Shown here piece after piece: positions 33,578-43,106 of a stretch of DNA of 64,000 bases. The stretch's first letter is position 1, and each line of letters begins with the position of its first letter. The notes under the pieces were generated by a model. That model was not told the origin of the DNA and searched no databases. It worked only from the letters and a program-made list of their open reading frames with translations. The DNA comes from JARRQJ01 sp037381915 (GTDB taxonomy: Bacteria; Pseudomonadota; Gammaproteobacteria; DRLM01), in assembly GCA_037381915.1 (NCBI GenBank), contig JARRQJ010000001.1, positions 62,001 to 126,000 of the forward strand. Direction: 5' to 3'. Both the position numbers and the translations under genes were made by a program.

Positions 33578-33948
33578 GACGATACCTCTCGGCTGGATGG
33601 TTGGGCTGATGGTCTTGGATCGATCAAGTGTAATATGGCACGGCTAAATTATTGCAAAACGACAAATTCGGGGTGGTCACCCATGCACAGGCATAACGAG
33701 CCTTGACGAATGATAAGCTATTGATTGGAAGATGCCACCGGGCATATCAGGGCGACCGCTCATGATCATGCCTATCATAAAGGGAGTGGGGTAAGCTATC
33801 CTGATATCAGCCTGACGGTGGCGGTTGCGCGTACCCGTCGCCGGGGAGGCGGGTATACTTGGCACTGTAGGGGTGATGCCGAAGCCGGGAAAACGCCCGG
33901 GGCGCTGCCACTGGCAGTTCGTAAAGAACAGATTAAGAGTCGGGATCA
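33578..33948. other. Divergent intergenic region, lipoprotein / proA
   Basis: 371 bases without a recognisable gene. It must contain the promoters of the lipoprotein (leftward) and proA (rightward). Short AT-rich patches occur at 33635-33660 and 33755-33785 but no convincing promoter boxes were found. Confidence 0.4.
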
Positions 33949-35208
33949 ATGGCGGATATTAAGGAATATATGCACAAGGTGGGGCAGCGCGCCCGCGCGG
34001 CAGCGCGACATATGGCGCGCGCCGAGACCGCCGCCAAGAACGACGCGCTGTTGGCCATCGCGGCCCTGATCGACGAGCGCGCCTCCCAACTGGTGGAGGT
34101 CAATGAGGCGGATCTGCAGGCGGCGCGGAAGCTGGGCCTGGACGAGGCGCTATTGGACAGGTTGAGCCTGAACCCCAACGGCGTGGCCGCCATGGCCGAG
34201 GGCCTGCGCCAGATCGCCGCGCTTCCCGATCCGGTGGGAGGCGTCAGCGATCTCAATTACCGCCCTTCCGGCATCCAGGTCGGGCGGATGCGCGTGCCGC
34301 TGGGAGTGATCGGCATCATCTACGAGGCACGTCCCAATGTCACCGCTGACGCGGCGGGCCTGTGCCTGAAGGCGGGCAATGCCGCGATCCTGCGCGGCGG
34401 TTCCGAGGCCTTGCGCTCCAATCAGGCCATCGCCGCCTGCGTGTGCGCCGGCCTGGAGCGGGCCGGATTACCGAGCGAGGCGGTACAGGTGCTCGAGACC
34501 AGCGACCGGGCCGCGGTGGGGGAATTGATTCGCATGAAGGAATACGTGGATGTGATCGTGCCGCGCGGCGGCAAGGGCCTCATCGAACGGGTTAGCGCCG
34601 AGGCCGCGGTGCCGGTGATCAAACATCTGCACGGCAATTGCCACGTATACATTGACGACGAGGCCGATATGGACAAGGCGGTCGCCATCGCCTTCAACGC
34701 CAAGACCCAGCGTTACGGCACCTGCAACACCATGGAGACCCTGCTGGTGGCGGAAGGCGTCGCTGCACGGGTGTTGCCGCGGCTCGGCAAACTCTATCAG
34801 GAAAAAGGCGTGGAATTGCGCGGCTGCGCGCGGACCCGCGACCTGCTTCCCGATATCAAGGCCGCCTCCGAGGAGGATTGGACCACGGAATACCTGGGGC
34901 CGATCCTGGCGATTCGCGTGGTGGCGGATATGGACGAGGCCATGGCGCACATCGCCCGCTACGGTTCGCGACATACCGATGCCATCGTCACCGAGGACTA
35001 TTCGCGGGCGCGGCGTTTTCTGCGCGAAGTGGATTCCAGTTCGGTCATGGTCAACGCCTCGACACGCTTCGCCGACGGCTTTGAGTACGGTCTCGGCGCG
35101 GAGATCGGCATCAGCACCGATAAGATTCACGCCCGCGGTCCGGTCGGCCTGGAAGGCCTGACCTCGCAGAAGTACGTGGTGTTGGGTGAGGGTCAGGTCA
35201 GAAAGTAG
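33949..35208 (+). CDS. proA: Gamma-glutamyl phosphate reductase ProA
   Basis: Second enzyme of proline synthesis from glutamate, NADPH-dependent, 419 aa, normal length. The aldehyde-dehydrogenase-like fold is evident: GVIGIIYEARPNVTADAAGL, LRGGSEALRSN, and the active-site Cys in YGTCNTMETLL. The C-terminus GPVGLEGLTSQKYV is typical. proB is not in the window. It opens the proA-nadD-rsfS-rlmH-maf-rng series. Confidence 0.97.
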   Translation: MADIKEYMHKVGQRARAAARHMARAETAAKNDALLAIAALIDERASQLVEVNEADLQAARKLGLDEALLDRLSLNPNGVAAMAEGLRQIAALPDPVGGVSDLNYRPSGIQVGRMRVPLGVIGIIYEARPNVTADAAGLCLKAGNAAILRGGSEALRSNQAIAACVCAGLERAGLPSEAVQVLETSDRAAVGELIRMKEYVDVIVPRGGKGLIERVSAEAAVPVIKHLHGNCHVYIDDEADMDKAVAIAFNAKTQRYGTCNTMETLLVAEGVAARVLPRLGKLYQEKGVELRGCARTRDLLPDIKAASEEDWTTEYLGPILAIRVVADMDEAMAHIARYGSRHTDAIVTEDYSRARRFLREVDSSSVMVNASTRFADGFEYGLGAEIGISTDKIHARGPVGLEGLTSQKYVVLGEGQVRK

Positions 35209-35268
35209 CAGGCGCGTGGTTTTGTCCCAGTCGATGCCGATCCGTTCCAGCCGCCTGCCGCCCACGCC

Positions 35269-35901
35269 ATGATAGGGATTCTCGGCGGCACCTTCGATCC
35301 GGTCCACTTCGGCCACCTGCGGCCCGCATTGGATATGCGCCAAGCGCTGGAACTGGAGGAACTGCGTCTGGTGCCTTGCCGGCAACCGCCGCATCGCGCT
35401 CAACCCTACGCCACCCCCGAGCAGCGCTTGACCATGTTGCAACTGGCGACACGCGGCGAGCCGGGTCTGTCCATCGATGAGCGGGAATTGCGGCGCGCCG
35501 GGCCGTCTTACATGGTGGATACCCTGTTGTCCCTGCGCGCCGAGTTGGGCGCGGACTGTTCCTTCGCCCTGCTGATCGGCATGGATGCCCTGCACGGGCT
35601 GGCAAGTTGGCATCGCTGGCGGGAGCTGGTGGACCTGTGTCATATAGTGGTGGCGACCCGTCCCGGTTGGCGGGCGCCGCAGTCTGGCGCAGTGGCCGAA
35701 CTGGTGCGGGAACGACGGGTGGAGGACGCCGCATCATTGCGCGCCTGCGCCGCCGGCAAGCTGATGCTTTGTCCGGTTACCTTAATGGACGTGTCCGCAT
35801 CGCGCATTCGTGCCCTGCTGGCCGCCGGCGAGAGCCCGCGTTATTTATTGCCCGACGAAGTGCTGGAATATATTCACATGACAGATTTATATCAGAAATG
35901 A
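35269..35901 (+). CDS. nadD: Nicotinate-nucleotide adenylyltransferase NadD
   Basis: Makes deamido-NAD from nicotinate mononucleotide and ATP, 210 aa. The nucleotidyltransferase motif is GGTFDPVHFGHL near the N-terminus and the second motif is MDVSASRIRALL. It starts 60 bases after proA. Confidence 0.96.
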   Translation: MIGILGGTFDPVHFGHLRPALDMRQALELEELRLVPCRQPPHRAQPYATPEQRLTMLQLATRGEPGLSIDERELRRAGPSYMVDTLLSLRAELGADCSFALLIGMDALHGLASWHRWRELVDLCHIVVATRPGWRAPQSGAVAELVRERRVEDAASLRACAAGKLMLCPVTLMDVSASRIRALLAAGESPRYLLPDEVLEYIHMTDLYQK

Positions 35902-35911
35902 AAGCGACGTA

Positions 35912-36274
35912 ATGGAAGGAATGCGATCCGAGCAGCTCAAGGATACGGTGGTGGCGGCATTGGAAGAGATCAAGGCGAAGGATGTGGTGGTGCTTGATGT
36001 GCGTAAACTCACTTCCATCACCGACTTCATGATAATCGCCAGCGGTACATCCAGCCGGCAAGTCAAGGCGCTGGCCGATAATGTGCTGGAGAAGGCCAAG
36101 GCCGCCGGCAACCGCCCCTTGGGCGTGGAAGGAGAACGGGAGGCGGAGTGGATCCTGGTGGACCTGGCCGATGTCGTGGTCCACGTGATGTTGCCGAGCA
36201 TCAGGGATTTTTATCAATTGGAAAAGCTGTGGGGCATGGAACAACCGCATGCTCAGGAGACACCGACGGCGTGA
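35912..36274 (+). CDS. rsfS: Ribosome silencing factor RsfS
   Basis: Binds ribosomal protein L14 and blocks subunit joining in starvation, 120 aa. Family motifs are KDVVVLDVRKLTSITDFMII, ASGTSSRQVKALAD and EAEWILVDLADVVVHVM, then RDFYQLEKLW. It follows nadD by 10 bases as in many bacteria. Confidence 0.96.
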   Translation: MEGMRSEQLKDTVVAALEEIKAKDVVVLDVRKLTSITDFMIIASGTSSRQVKALADNVLEKAKAAGNRPLGVEGEREAEWILVDLADVVVHVMLPSIRDFYQLEKLWGMEQPHAQETPTA

Positions 36275-36436
36275 CCGAGCGTGAGTCGCGGCTCGCTGTC
36301 GAGCCCGATGCCGAGCCACGTTGATGTCTTGATCATCATCCCCGCCGCGCTGCCGTCCCTGCAGGCACGCTTGATTTCTGACATAGTAAGCCGGTGAAAT
36401 TGTCGATCTCGCATCCCCTGTGGAAAGGAATGGCTG

Positions 36437-36916
36437 GTGCGCATACATCTGATAGCCGCGGGCAAGCGCATGCCCGAATGGGTGAATATGGGATACGGTG
36501 AATTCGCCGGCCGCATGCCTTCCGAATGTCGTCTGCATCTGGTTGAAATCCCCCTGCCCAAGCGCTCTAAAGGTCACGATACGGCCCGTTGCGTCGAGCA
36601 GGAAGGCGAACGCATGCTGGCCGCCATCCCCAAGGCCTGCCAGGTAGTGGCCCTTGAGGTGAACGGCAAGGAATGGTCCACCGAGGAACTGGCGGGAGAA
36701 TTATCGCGGTGGCTGCAGGATGGACGGGATATGGCCTTGCTGGTGGGCGGTCCCGACGGATTGGCGCCGGCCTGTACGGCGCGGGCCGACCGGCGCTGGT
36801 CCTTGTCACGCCTGACCCTGCCCCATATGCTGGTGCGTGTGGTGGCGGCCGAACAATTGTATCGGGCCTGGACCGTGCTGCAGGGCCACCCTTATCATCG
36901 GGGCGCGGCCGGGTGA
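36437..36916 (+). CDS. rlmH: 23S rRNA pseudouridine-1915 N3-methyltransferase RlmH
   Basis: SPOUT-fold methyltransferase, 159 aa. Motifs: MRIHLIAAGKRMPEWV at the N-terminus, LLVGGPDGL for SAM binding, and LTLPHMLVRVVAAEQLYRAW with the terminal GHPYHR. Start GTG 36437. The stop overlaps maf (GTGA). A 162-base gap separates it from rsfS, perhaps with its own promoter. Confidence 0.96.
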   Translation: MRIHLIAAGKRMPEWVNMGYGEFAGRMPSECRLHLVEIPLPKRSKGHDTARCVEQEGERMLAAIPKACQVVALEVNGKEWSTEELAGELSRWLQDGRDMALLVGGPDGLAPACTARADRRWSLSRLTLPHMLVRVVAAEQLYRAWTVLQGHPYHRGAAG

Positions 36917-37524
36917 ATCGCCGGGCACCGCCCTTATATCTCGCCTCCGCGTCGCCGCGCCGCCGCGCGTTATTGGAACAGATCGGCGTCCCTTACGGTC
37001 TATTGACGGTGACCGTGGATGAAACCCCCCGTCCCGGCGAGCCGCCTGAAATCTATGTATTGCGCCTGGCCTTGGACAAGGCCAGGGCGGGTTACGCCCG
37101 CCTGCCCGCCGCTGCGGCAGAAGAGGCTTGGGTGTTGGGCGCCGATACCAGCGTTGCGGTGAACCACCAGATCCTCGGCAAGCCCCGCGACCGGGCGGAA
37201 GGCCTCGCCATGTTGGAGCTTCTGTCCGGCGCGACACATCATGTCTATACCGGGGTGGCGCTGGTCGGCAATGAGCGGGCAGGCTCGCGTCTCAGCGTCA
37301 GCGCGGTGAGCTTCCGTTCTCTGAGCCGGGAGGAATGCGAAGACTATTGGCGCTGCGGTGAGCCCGCCGGCAAGGCCGGTGGCTATGCCATCCAGGGACG
37401 GGGTGCAATGTTCATATCACGCCTGGAGGGGAGTTATTCCGGGGTAATGGGACTGCCGCTGTTCGAGACGGCGGAATTGTTGCGGGAATCGGGATTGGGT
37501 GATCTGTTGGGCACAACGCCTTGA
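36913..37524 (+). CDS. maf: Maf-family nucleoside triphosphate pyrophosphatase
   Basis: House-cleaning pyrophosphatase for dTTP/UTP or modified nucleotides, 203 aa. Start GTG 36913 overlaps the rlmH stop and gives the N-terminus with SASPRRRALLEQIG; the longer frame upstream is within rlmH. Other motifs: GADTSVAVNHQILGKPRD and GGYAIQGRGAMFI. Sequence of the loop near KPRDRAEGLAML fits the YhdE subgroup, and rng follows directly as in E. coli (yhdE-rng). Confidence 0.93.
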   Translation: MNRRAPPLYLASASPRRRALLEQIGVPYGLLTVTVDETPRPGEPPEIYVLRLALDKARAGYARLPAAAAEEAWVLGADTSVAVNHQILGKPRDRAEGLAMLELLSGATHHVYTGVALVGNERAGSRLSVSAVSFRSLSREECEDYWRCGEPAGKAGGYAIQGRGAMFISRLEGSYSGVMGLPLFETAELLRESGLGDLLGTTP

Positions 37525-37616
37525 CGGCGCGCCTGGGAGCGGTCGCAATCCCGTTAACCAATTCCCACCTAAACCTGCTAACCTGAAGAGATATTTCACA
37601 ATTCACTGATCCGCTC

Positions 37617-39086
37617 ATGAGCGAAGAAATCTTGATCAACGTTACACCTCAGGAGACCCGCATCGCCGTGGTGGAGAATGGTGTGTTGCAGGAGGTGTAT
37701 ATAGAACGCACCCGGCGGCGCGGTTTGGTGGGCAATATCTATAAGGGGAGGGTGAGTCGGGTATTGCCGGGGATGCAGGCCGCGTTCGTGGATATCGGGC
37801 TGGACCGCACCGCTTTTTTGCACGCCTCGGATATCGACAACCAACCGGTGGAGTGTTCGCCCAGCGAAGAACGGCGGGTGGGGCAGATCGCCGAACTGGT
37901 CAAGGAAGGCCAGGAACTCACGGTTCAGGTGCTCAAGGATCCCTTGGGAACTAAAGGCGCGCGGCTCACCACGCAGCTCACCGTGCCGTCCCGCTACCTG
38001 GTGCTCATGCCGACGGCACTCAACATCGGCATATCGCAAAAGGTCGAGGATGAAGCGGAGCGGCAGCGTCTCAAGGATATCGTGACGGGCCTGGTCGGCG
38101 CGGCGCCGGGCAACGGCTACATCATCCGCACCGCCGCCGAAGGCGCCGCAGAAGACGCCCTGCGCGACGACATGGAGTATTTGAAAAAGCTGTGGGATTC
38201 CGTGTGCGAACAGGCGGCGACCGCCGCGCCCGGATCCGTCATCTATGAAGACATGCCGCTGGTGTTGCGCGCGCTGCGCGACCTGGTGGATCTGGACGTG
38301 GAGAAGGTCCGTATCGATTCTCGTGAGAACTATAAGAAGGCCTTGGCCTTTGCGCAACAGTTCGTGCCCCAGGTCGCACCGCGGATAGAATATTATCCGG
38401 GGGAGCGCCCGATATTCGACTTATACGGCGTAGAGGACGAGATTCAAAGGGCGCTGGAGCGCAAGGTGTTGCTCAAGTCCGGCGGCTATCTGATCATCGA
38501 TCAGACCGAGGCCATGACCACCATCGACGTCAATACCGGCGCCTACGTGGGGCACCGCACCCTGGAAGAGACCATCTTCAAGACCAACTTGGAGGCCGCC
38601 CAGGCCATCGCCCGGCAACTGCGACTGCGCAATCTCGGCGGCATCATCATTATCGATTTCATCGATATGGTCGAGGAGGATCATAAGCGCCAGGTCTTGG
38701 CGGCCCTGGAGAAGAATCTGGAACGGGACCGGGCCAAGAGCCACATCAGCGAGGTGTCGACGCTGGGCCTGGTGGAGATGACGCGCAAGCGTACCCGCGA
38801 GAGCTTGGAGCACGTGTTATGCAGCCAGTGCCCGACCTGTCATGGGCGTGGTTCGATCAAGACGCCGGAGACGGTATGCTACGAGATTTTTCGTGAACTG
38901 CTGCGCGAGGCGCGCCAATTCGATGTGCAACAATATCTGGTCTTGGCTTCGCAGGACGTAGTGGATGTCCTGCTGGACGAGGAGGCGACCAGCCTCGCCG
39001 AGTTGGAGGCCTTTATCGGCAAACCCATCAAACTGCAGGTGGAGGCCCTGTACAGTCAGGAGCAGTTCGACGTCGTGCTGATGTAG
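37617..39086 (+). CDS. rng: Ribonuclease G
   Basis: Endoribonuclease of the RNase E/G family, 489 aa, acting in 16S rRNA 5' maturation and mRNA decay. It has an S1 domain at about 37-120 (GNIYKGRVSRVLPGMQAAFVDIG), catalytic Asp residues in TIDVNTGAYVG and IIIDFIDM, and the zinc-link motif CSQCPTCHGRG. It lacks the long C-terminal scaffold of RNase E, which supports RNase G. Confidence 0.95.
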   Translation: MSEEILINVTPQETRIAVVENGVLQEVYIERTRRRGLVGNIYKGRVSRVLPGMQAAFVDIGLDRTAFLHASDIDNQPVECSPSEERRVGQIAELVKEGQELTVQVLKDPLGTKGARLTTQLTVPSRYLVLMPTALNIGISQKVEDEAERQRLKDIVTGLVGAAPGNGYIIRTAAEGAAEDALRDDMEYLKKLWDSVCEQAATAAPGSVIYEDMPLVLRALRDLVDLDVEKVRIDSRENYKKALAFAQQFVPQVAPRIEYYPGERPIFDLYGVEDEIQRALERKVLLKSGGYLIIDQTEAMTTIDVNTGAYVGHRTLEETIFKTNLEAAQAIARQLRLRNLGGIIIIDFIDMVEEDHKRQVLAALEKNLERDRAKSHISEVSTLGLVEMTRKRTRESLEHVLCSQCPTCHGRGSIKTPETVCYEIFRELLREARQFDVQQYLVLASQDVVDVLLDEEATSLAELEAFIGKPIKLQVEALYSQEQFDVVLM

Positions 39087-39160
39087 CTTCCTGACAGGGA
39101 TGAAAGAGGTTTTGCCGAGGTTTAGAGCGATCCTGGCACGGCCCATCTTATGAGTCTTAT

Positions 39161-42100
39161 GTGAAACTGCTGCGCTTTCTTATCTCCAGTTTGTGGTTGA
39201 GCCTGGCTACGCTGATTATCGTAATCGGTCTGCTGCTCAGCGCCGCGCGCCTGTTGCTCCCAGAATTGGGTCAGTATCACGACGAAGCGGCGGCGTGGGT
39301 CGGTGATGTCCTGGGACAGCCGGTGAAGATCGGCGCCCTCGCGGCGGGCTGGCGGGGTTTGGGCCCCAGCCTGGAGTTGCGCGACGTCGCGGTGCTGGAT
39401 GCCGCAGGCAAACAGGTCGTCTTGCAGTGCGCGTCGGCGAGCCTTGACATCAATCTTTGGGAATCACTGCGCCAGTGGCAGTTCGAGCCGGGTCAGTTGA
39501 CGGTGCGCGGCCTGCGCCTCGCAGTGGTGAGGCATGCGGACGGCGGCATCCATGTGATGGGTTTGAAACAGGCGGCGGCTCAAAGCGCCTTGAACGTGTC
39601 GGGCGCGAACGCGCTCGAGCAATGGTTGCAACATCAGGCGCGGCTGTCCATCAGGGACAGCGCCTTGGAGTGGCGCGATTTGGGTGCCCAAGGCCGGACG
39701 TGGGAGTTTTCGGCCGTCAATCTGCAATTGCGCAATCAGGATGACCGCCACCGCGTCGATGGGACTGTGGACCTCCCCGCGTCCCTGGGCCGACATCTGC
39801 AGGTGGCGGTCGACGTGCGGGGCGACTTATTTGCCCCCAGGTCATGGGTGGGCCAGGTGTACGCGCGCGGCGACGCCTTGCGCTTGGGCGAGTGGTGGGG
39901 AGGTCGGGCGCGTTCCGGCGTCGCCGCCCTGGGCGGAGTAGCGGATTTTCGGGCGTGGAGCACATGGAGCGACGGTGTGCAACGCGTGGACGGCGATGTC
40001 CATGTCGACAACCTGCGGGTTACTCGGGATACCGCGGACCTGACGGCGGATGCTGCCGCAACGGCGCCGGCGGCGCCCGCACCCGCAATGACGGAGAAAA
40101 GCGTCGCGGGAGGGTTCCGCTGGCAACGTCGCGCCGCGGGTTGGGCCGTGGATATCGACCAATTCGTCATTGGCCACGCCGCGTCCCGGACGCCGCCCGC
40201 CCAATTGCGCGTGCAGTATGCGGAGGATAAGGCCGGCGGCCGCAAGGTGGTTCAGGCGGCTTACAGCAAGCTGCGCGCCGAAGACGTCGCTGACGTGCTG
40301 CAGGCCGCGCAGGTGCTGCCGGCGGCGTTTCGCCAACGTCTGGCCGCGATGGCGCTCCATGGTACGCTGAGCGACGGTTATCTGCGTTACCAAAATGAAC
40401 CGCAACACCCGCCCCGTTTCCTGTTCCATAGCCGTTTCAACGATCTGGTCTGGCAAGCTGTTGCTCCCGCGCCGGGTGTAGAGGGTATGACGGGTTCGAT
40501 CACCGCGGATAATGAGCAGGGCGTGGTGACGTTCGCCACCGGACAGGCGAGGCTGGACTTCAGCGCTTTGTTCCGCGGCCCCTTGCCGGTGGACGGTCTC
40601 GCGGGTGACGTCTATTGGCGCCGCCGCACCGGGGGATGGCGGGTGCGGGTCCACGATCTTGCGGTGCACAATGAGGACGTGAAAATGAAAGTGGCGGGCT
40701 ACGTGGATAAACAGCCGGGGGATGCCACGCCCTATCTCGATATGACCGCAAGTTTTGATGACGGCAAGGCGGATCACGTCTCCCGCTATCTGCCCGCCAA
40801 GATCATCCCTCCCCATACGCTGCACTGGTTGGATAGGGCCATCGTCAACGGCCGGATATCGGGCGGTAGGGCCCGTATTTATGGACGACTCGCGGACTTC
40901 CCGTTCGACGACGGTCGCGGCCTGTTCGAGATTCGATTCGACGTGACGGACGGTATCCTGGATTACGCCAACGGCTGGCCGCGTCTTGAAGAAGTGCAAA
41001 CCGAAATCGGGTTTCACGGCCGGCGCTTCGAGGCCCGTGTCGTATCCGCAAAGTCGCTCGATTCGGAGATCCGGCAGGCGCTCGTCACGATTCCCGATAT
41101 GACCACCCACCCGGCGGTACTCGTGGTGGACGGTACGGCGCGAGGGCCTACCGGCGACGCCGTGCGCTATGTCACCAAGAGCCCTTTGCGTGACAAATTG
41201 GGCACCTATTTGCAGGACGTCGCCGCCGGCGGGCGGAGCAGCCTGCAGCTCAATTTGAAATTGCCCTTGGGAAGACGGGTCTCCAGGCTCAGAGGGACCC
41301 TGCAGATCAACGACGGCAGCCTGCTGTTCAAGGACGCCAAGGTCGATTTGACCCACATCGACGGCAGCCTGAAATTTTCGGAACGAGGCCTGAGCGCCGA
41401 TAAGGTTCATGCCGACTTGCTCGGGCAGGCGGTAACGGTCTCGGCAAAGACCACCCGCGCTCGAGAGGGCGTCACCACCGTCTTCAGCGCACAGGGATTG
41501 ATGGATGCGGCGGCGATAAGTAAACGTTACATTCCGCTGCTCGCTCCTTATGTCGACGGTGTGACGGCATGGCACGGCGAGTTGCGCATTCCGCCGCGCA
41601 GCGAGGGCTGGGTGGAACTGGATATGAGTTCACCTCTGCAAGGGGTGGAGGTGAACCTGCCCCCTCCCATGGGTAAGGCGGCGGACGAGGCGCGCCCACT
41701 GTTGGTGCAGATGCCCTTGCCCCTCAAGACGGAGAAGCCGATTCATGTCCGCTACGGAAAGCTGGCCGACGCCCAGTTGGTCGTGGCCGGTGCCAAGGGC
41801 GGATTGAAACTGGTGCGCGGCGAAGTCCGTTTCGGTGCCGGCGTCGCGGCCCTGCCTCCACGGGCGGGCCTGCGCGCGGTGGGATCGCTTCCCGAATTCG
41901 ATGCAACCCAATGGGCGGCGATCGTGGACAAGGAGGCCGCGGCCAAAGGCAGGGGTGCGGTGCCAATGGTGATGCATGTGGACATGAACTTTGGGGCTCT
42001 GCAATTCGCGGATCAACGATTAGACAAGGTGCATATCCTAGCCGATCACGGAGACGCCGCTTGGGATGCGGATATCCGTAGCGATCAGGTAGCAGGCCAT

Positions 42101-43048
42101 ATCCACCTGCCCGATGCGCGGGACGGCCCCTTGGTGATGACCATGGATCGTTTATTCCTGCCGCGTTTCAAGAGGCACGCCAAGGGGGAATCCAGCACCG
42201 ACCCGAGAAAGGCGCGGCCGCTGGATATCAACGCCAAGAGTTTTCATTACGGTAATCTCGATTTGGGAGAGCTGCGCGTGAGCGCCACCCGCACTCCCGC
42301 AGGGCTGCACTTCGACGATATTCATACTCATTCTGCGCAACGGGATCTTAAGGCCAGCGGCCAGTGGATCATGGCAGACGAGCAGGCGCAATCGTCGTTC
42401 AAGGTCGCATATAACGGCCAGGACGCGGGCGGCACCCTCACCTCACTGGGATTTGCCGGGATGATCAAGGGCGGCAGGACCCACACCGATTTTCAGCTGA
42501 AATGGCCGGGCGCGCCGGCGGATTTCGCCTTGGCGCGGGCTATGGGCTCGATCAACCTGGAGATCAAGGACGGACGCCTGTTGGACGTGGAACCGGGCGC
42601 CGGCCGCATATTGGGGCTGCTGAGCTTCCAGGCCCTGCCGCGGCGGTTGTTGCTCGATTTCAGTGATCTCTTTCAAAAGGGCTTCAGCTTTGACACCCTG
42701 GCCGGCAGCTTCACTATTGAGAAAGGCAACGCCTATACCGATAACTTATACATGGAGGGACCCGCGGCGCGGATCGATGCGCGCGGACGGGTTGGTTTGG
42801 CGGCGGAGGATTATGACCAGCGGGTGACGGTGATCCCCAGCGTCAGCGCCGGCCTTCCAATCGCCGGGGCCTTGGCGGGCGGCGTCGGTGCGGGCGCGGC
42901 AATGTGGCTGGTGGAAAAACTCATCAAGCCGGGAATTGACAAAATAACCAAGGTCGAATATCAGGTGACGGGACCTTGGGCGGACCCGACGGTGACGCGG
43001 ATCACGGCGGGCGGGCAGAGTAAACAGGCGGGAAGAATAAAGCACTGA
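39161..43048 (+). CDS. yhdP: YhdP, AsmA-like inter-membrane lipid transport protein
   Basis: Very large AsmA-like protein, 1295 aa, anchored in the inner membrane by one N-terminal helix (LWLSLATLIIVIGLLLSA) and spanning the periplasm; E. coli YhdP helps move phospholipids to the outer membrane. The long run of amphipathic strands and the C-terminal AsmA-2 region (about 1100-1270, e.g. GRILGLLSFQALPRRLLLDF, MEGPAARIDARGRVGL) are typical. Start GTG 39161. Gene order rng-yhdP-tldD is conserved with E. coli, with a nitrilase gene added. Confidence 0.93.
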   Translation: MKLLRFLISSLWLSLATLIIVIGLLLSAARLLLPELGQYHDEAAAWVGDVLGQPVKIGALAAGWRGLGPSLELRDVAVLDAAGKQVVLQCASASLDINLWESLRQWQFEPGQLTVRGLRLAVVRHADGGIHVMGLKQAAAQSALNVSGANALEQWLQHQARLSIRDSALEWRDLGAQGRTWEFSAVNLQLRNQDDRHRVDGTVDLPASLGRHLQVAVDVRGDLFAPRSWVGQVYARGDALRLGEWWGGRARSGVAALGGVADFRAWSTWSDGVQRVDGDVHVDNLRVTRDTADLTADAAATAPAAPAPAMTEKSVAGGFRWQRRAAGWAVDIDQFVIGHAASRTPPAQLRVQYAEDKAGGRKVVQAAYSKLRAEDVADVLQAAQVLPAAFRQRLAAMALHGTLSDGYLRYQNEPQHPPRFLFHSRFNDLVWQAVAPAPGVEGMTGSITADNEQGVVTFATGQARLDFSALFRGPLPVDGLAGDVYWRRRTGGWRVRVHDLAVHNEDVKMKVAGYVDKQPGDATPYLDMTASFDDGKADHVSRYLPAKIIPPHTLHWLDRAIVNGRISGGRARIYGRLADFPFDDGRGLFEIRFDVTDGILDYANGWPRLEEVQTEIGFHGRRFEARVVSAKSLDSEIRQALVTIPDMTTHPAVLVVDGTARGPTGDAVRYVTKSPLRDKLGTYLQDVAAGGRSSLQLNLKLPLGRRVSRLRGTLQINDGSLLFKDAKVDLTHIDGSLKFSERGLSADKVHADLLGQAVTVSAKTTRAREGVTTVFSAQGLMDAAAISKRYIPLLAPYVDGVTAWHGELRIPPRSEGWVELDMSSPLQGVEVNLPPPMGKAADEARPLLVQMPLPLKTEKPIHVRYGKLADAQLVVAGAKGGLKLVRGEVRFGAGVAALPPRAGLRAVGSLPEFDATQWAAIVDKEAAAKGRGAVPMVMHVDMNFGALQFADQRLDKVHILADHGDAAWDADIRSDQVAGHIHLPDARDGPLVMTMDRLFLPRFKRHAKGESSTDPRKARPLDINAKSFHYGNLDLGELRVSATRTPAGLHFDDIHTHSAQRDLKASGQWIMADEQAQSSFKVAYNGQDAGGTLTSLGFAGMIKGGRTHTDFQLKWPGAPADFALARAMGSINLEIKDGRLLDVEPGAGRILGLLSFQALPRRLLLDFSDLFQKGFSFDTLAGSFTIEKGNAYTDNLYMEGPAARIDARGRVGLAAEDYDQRVTVIPSVSAGLPIAGALAGGVGAGAAMWLVEKLIKPGIDKITKVEYQVTGPWADPTVTRITAGGQSKQAGRIKH

Positions 43049-43106
43049 AGCGCGCCATAACAACGAAGATGAAGAACGAGAACGGTAGGACAGGAGTGGA
43101 GATGAT

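Noticed and set aside
33636..33656. TGGCACG and TTGCA resembling a sigma-54 promoter
   Set aside because: The spacer is nine bases instead of four, and sigma-54 does not tolerate that.
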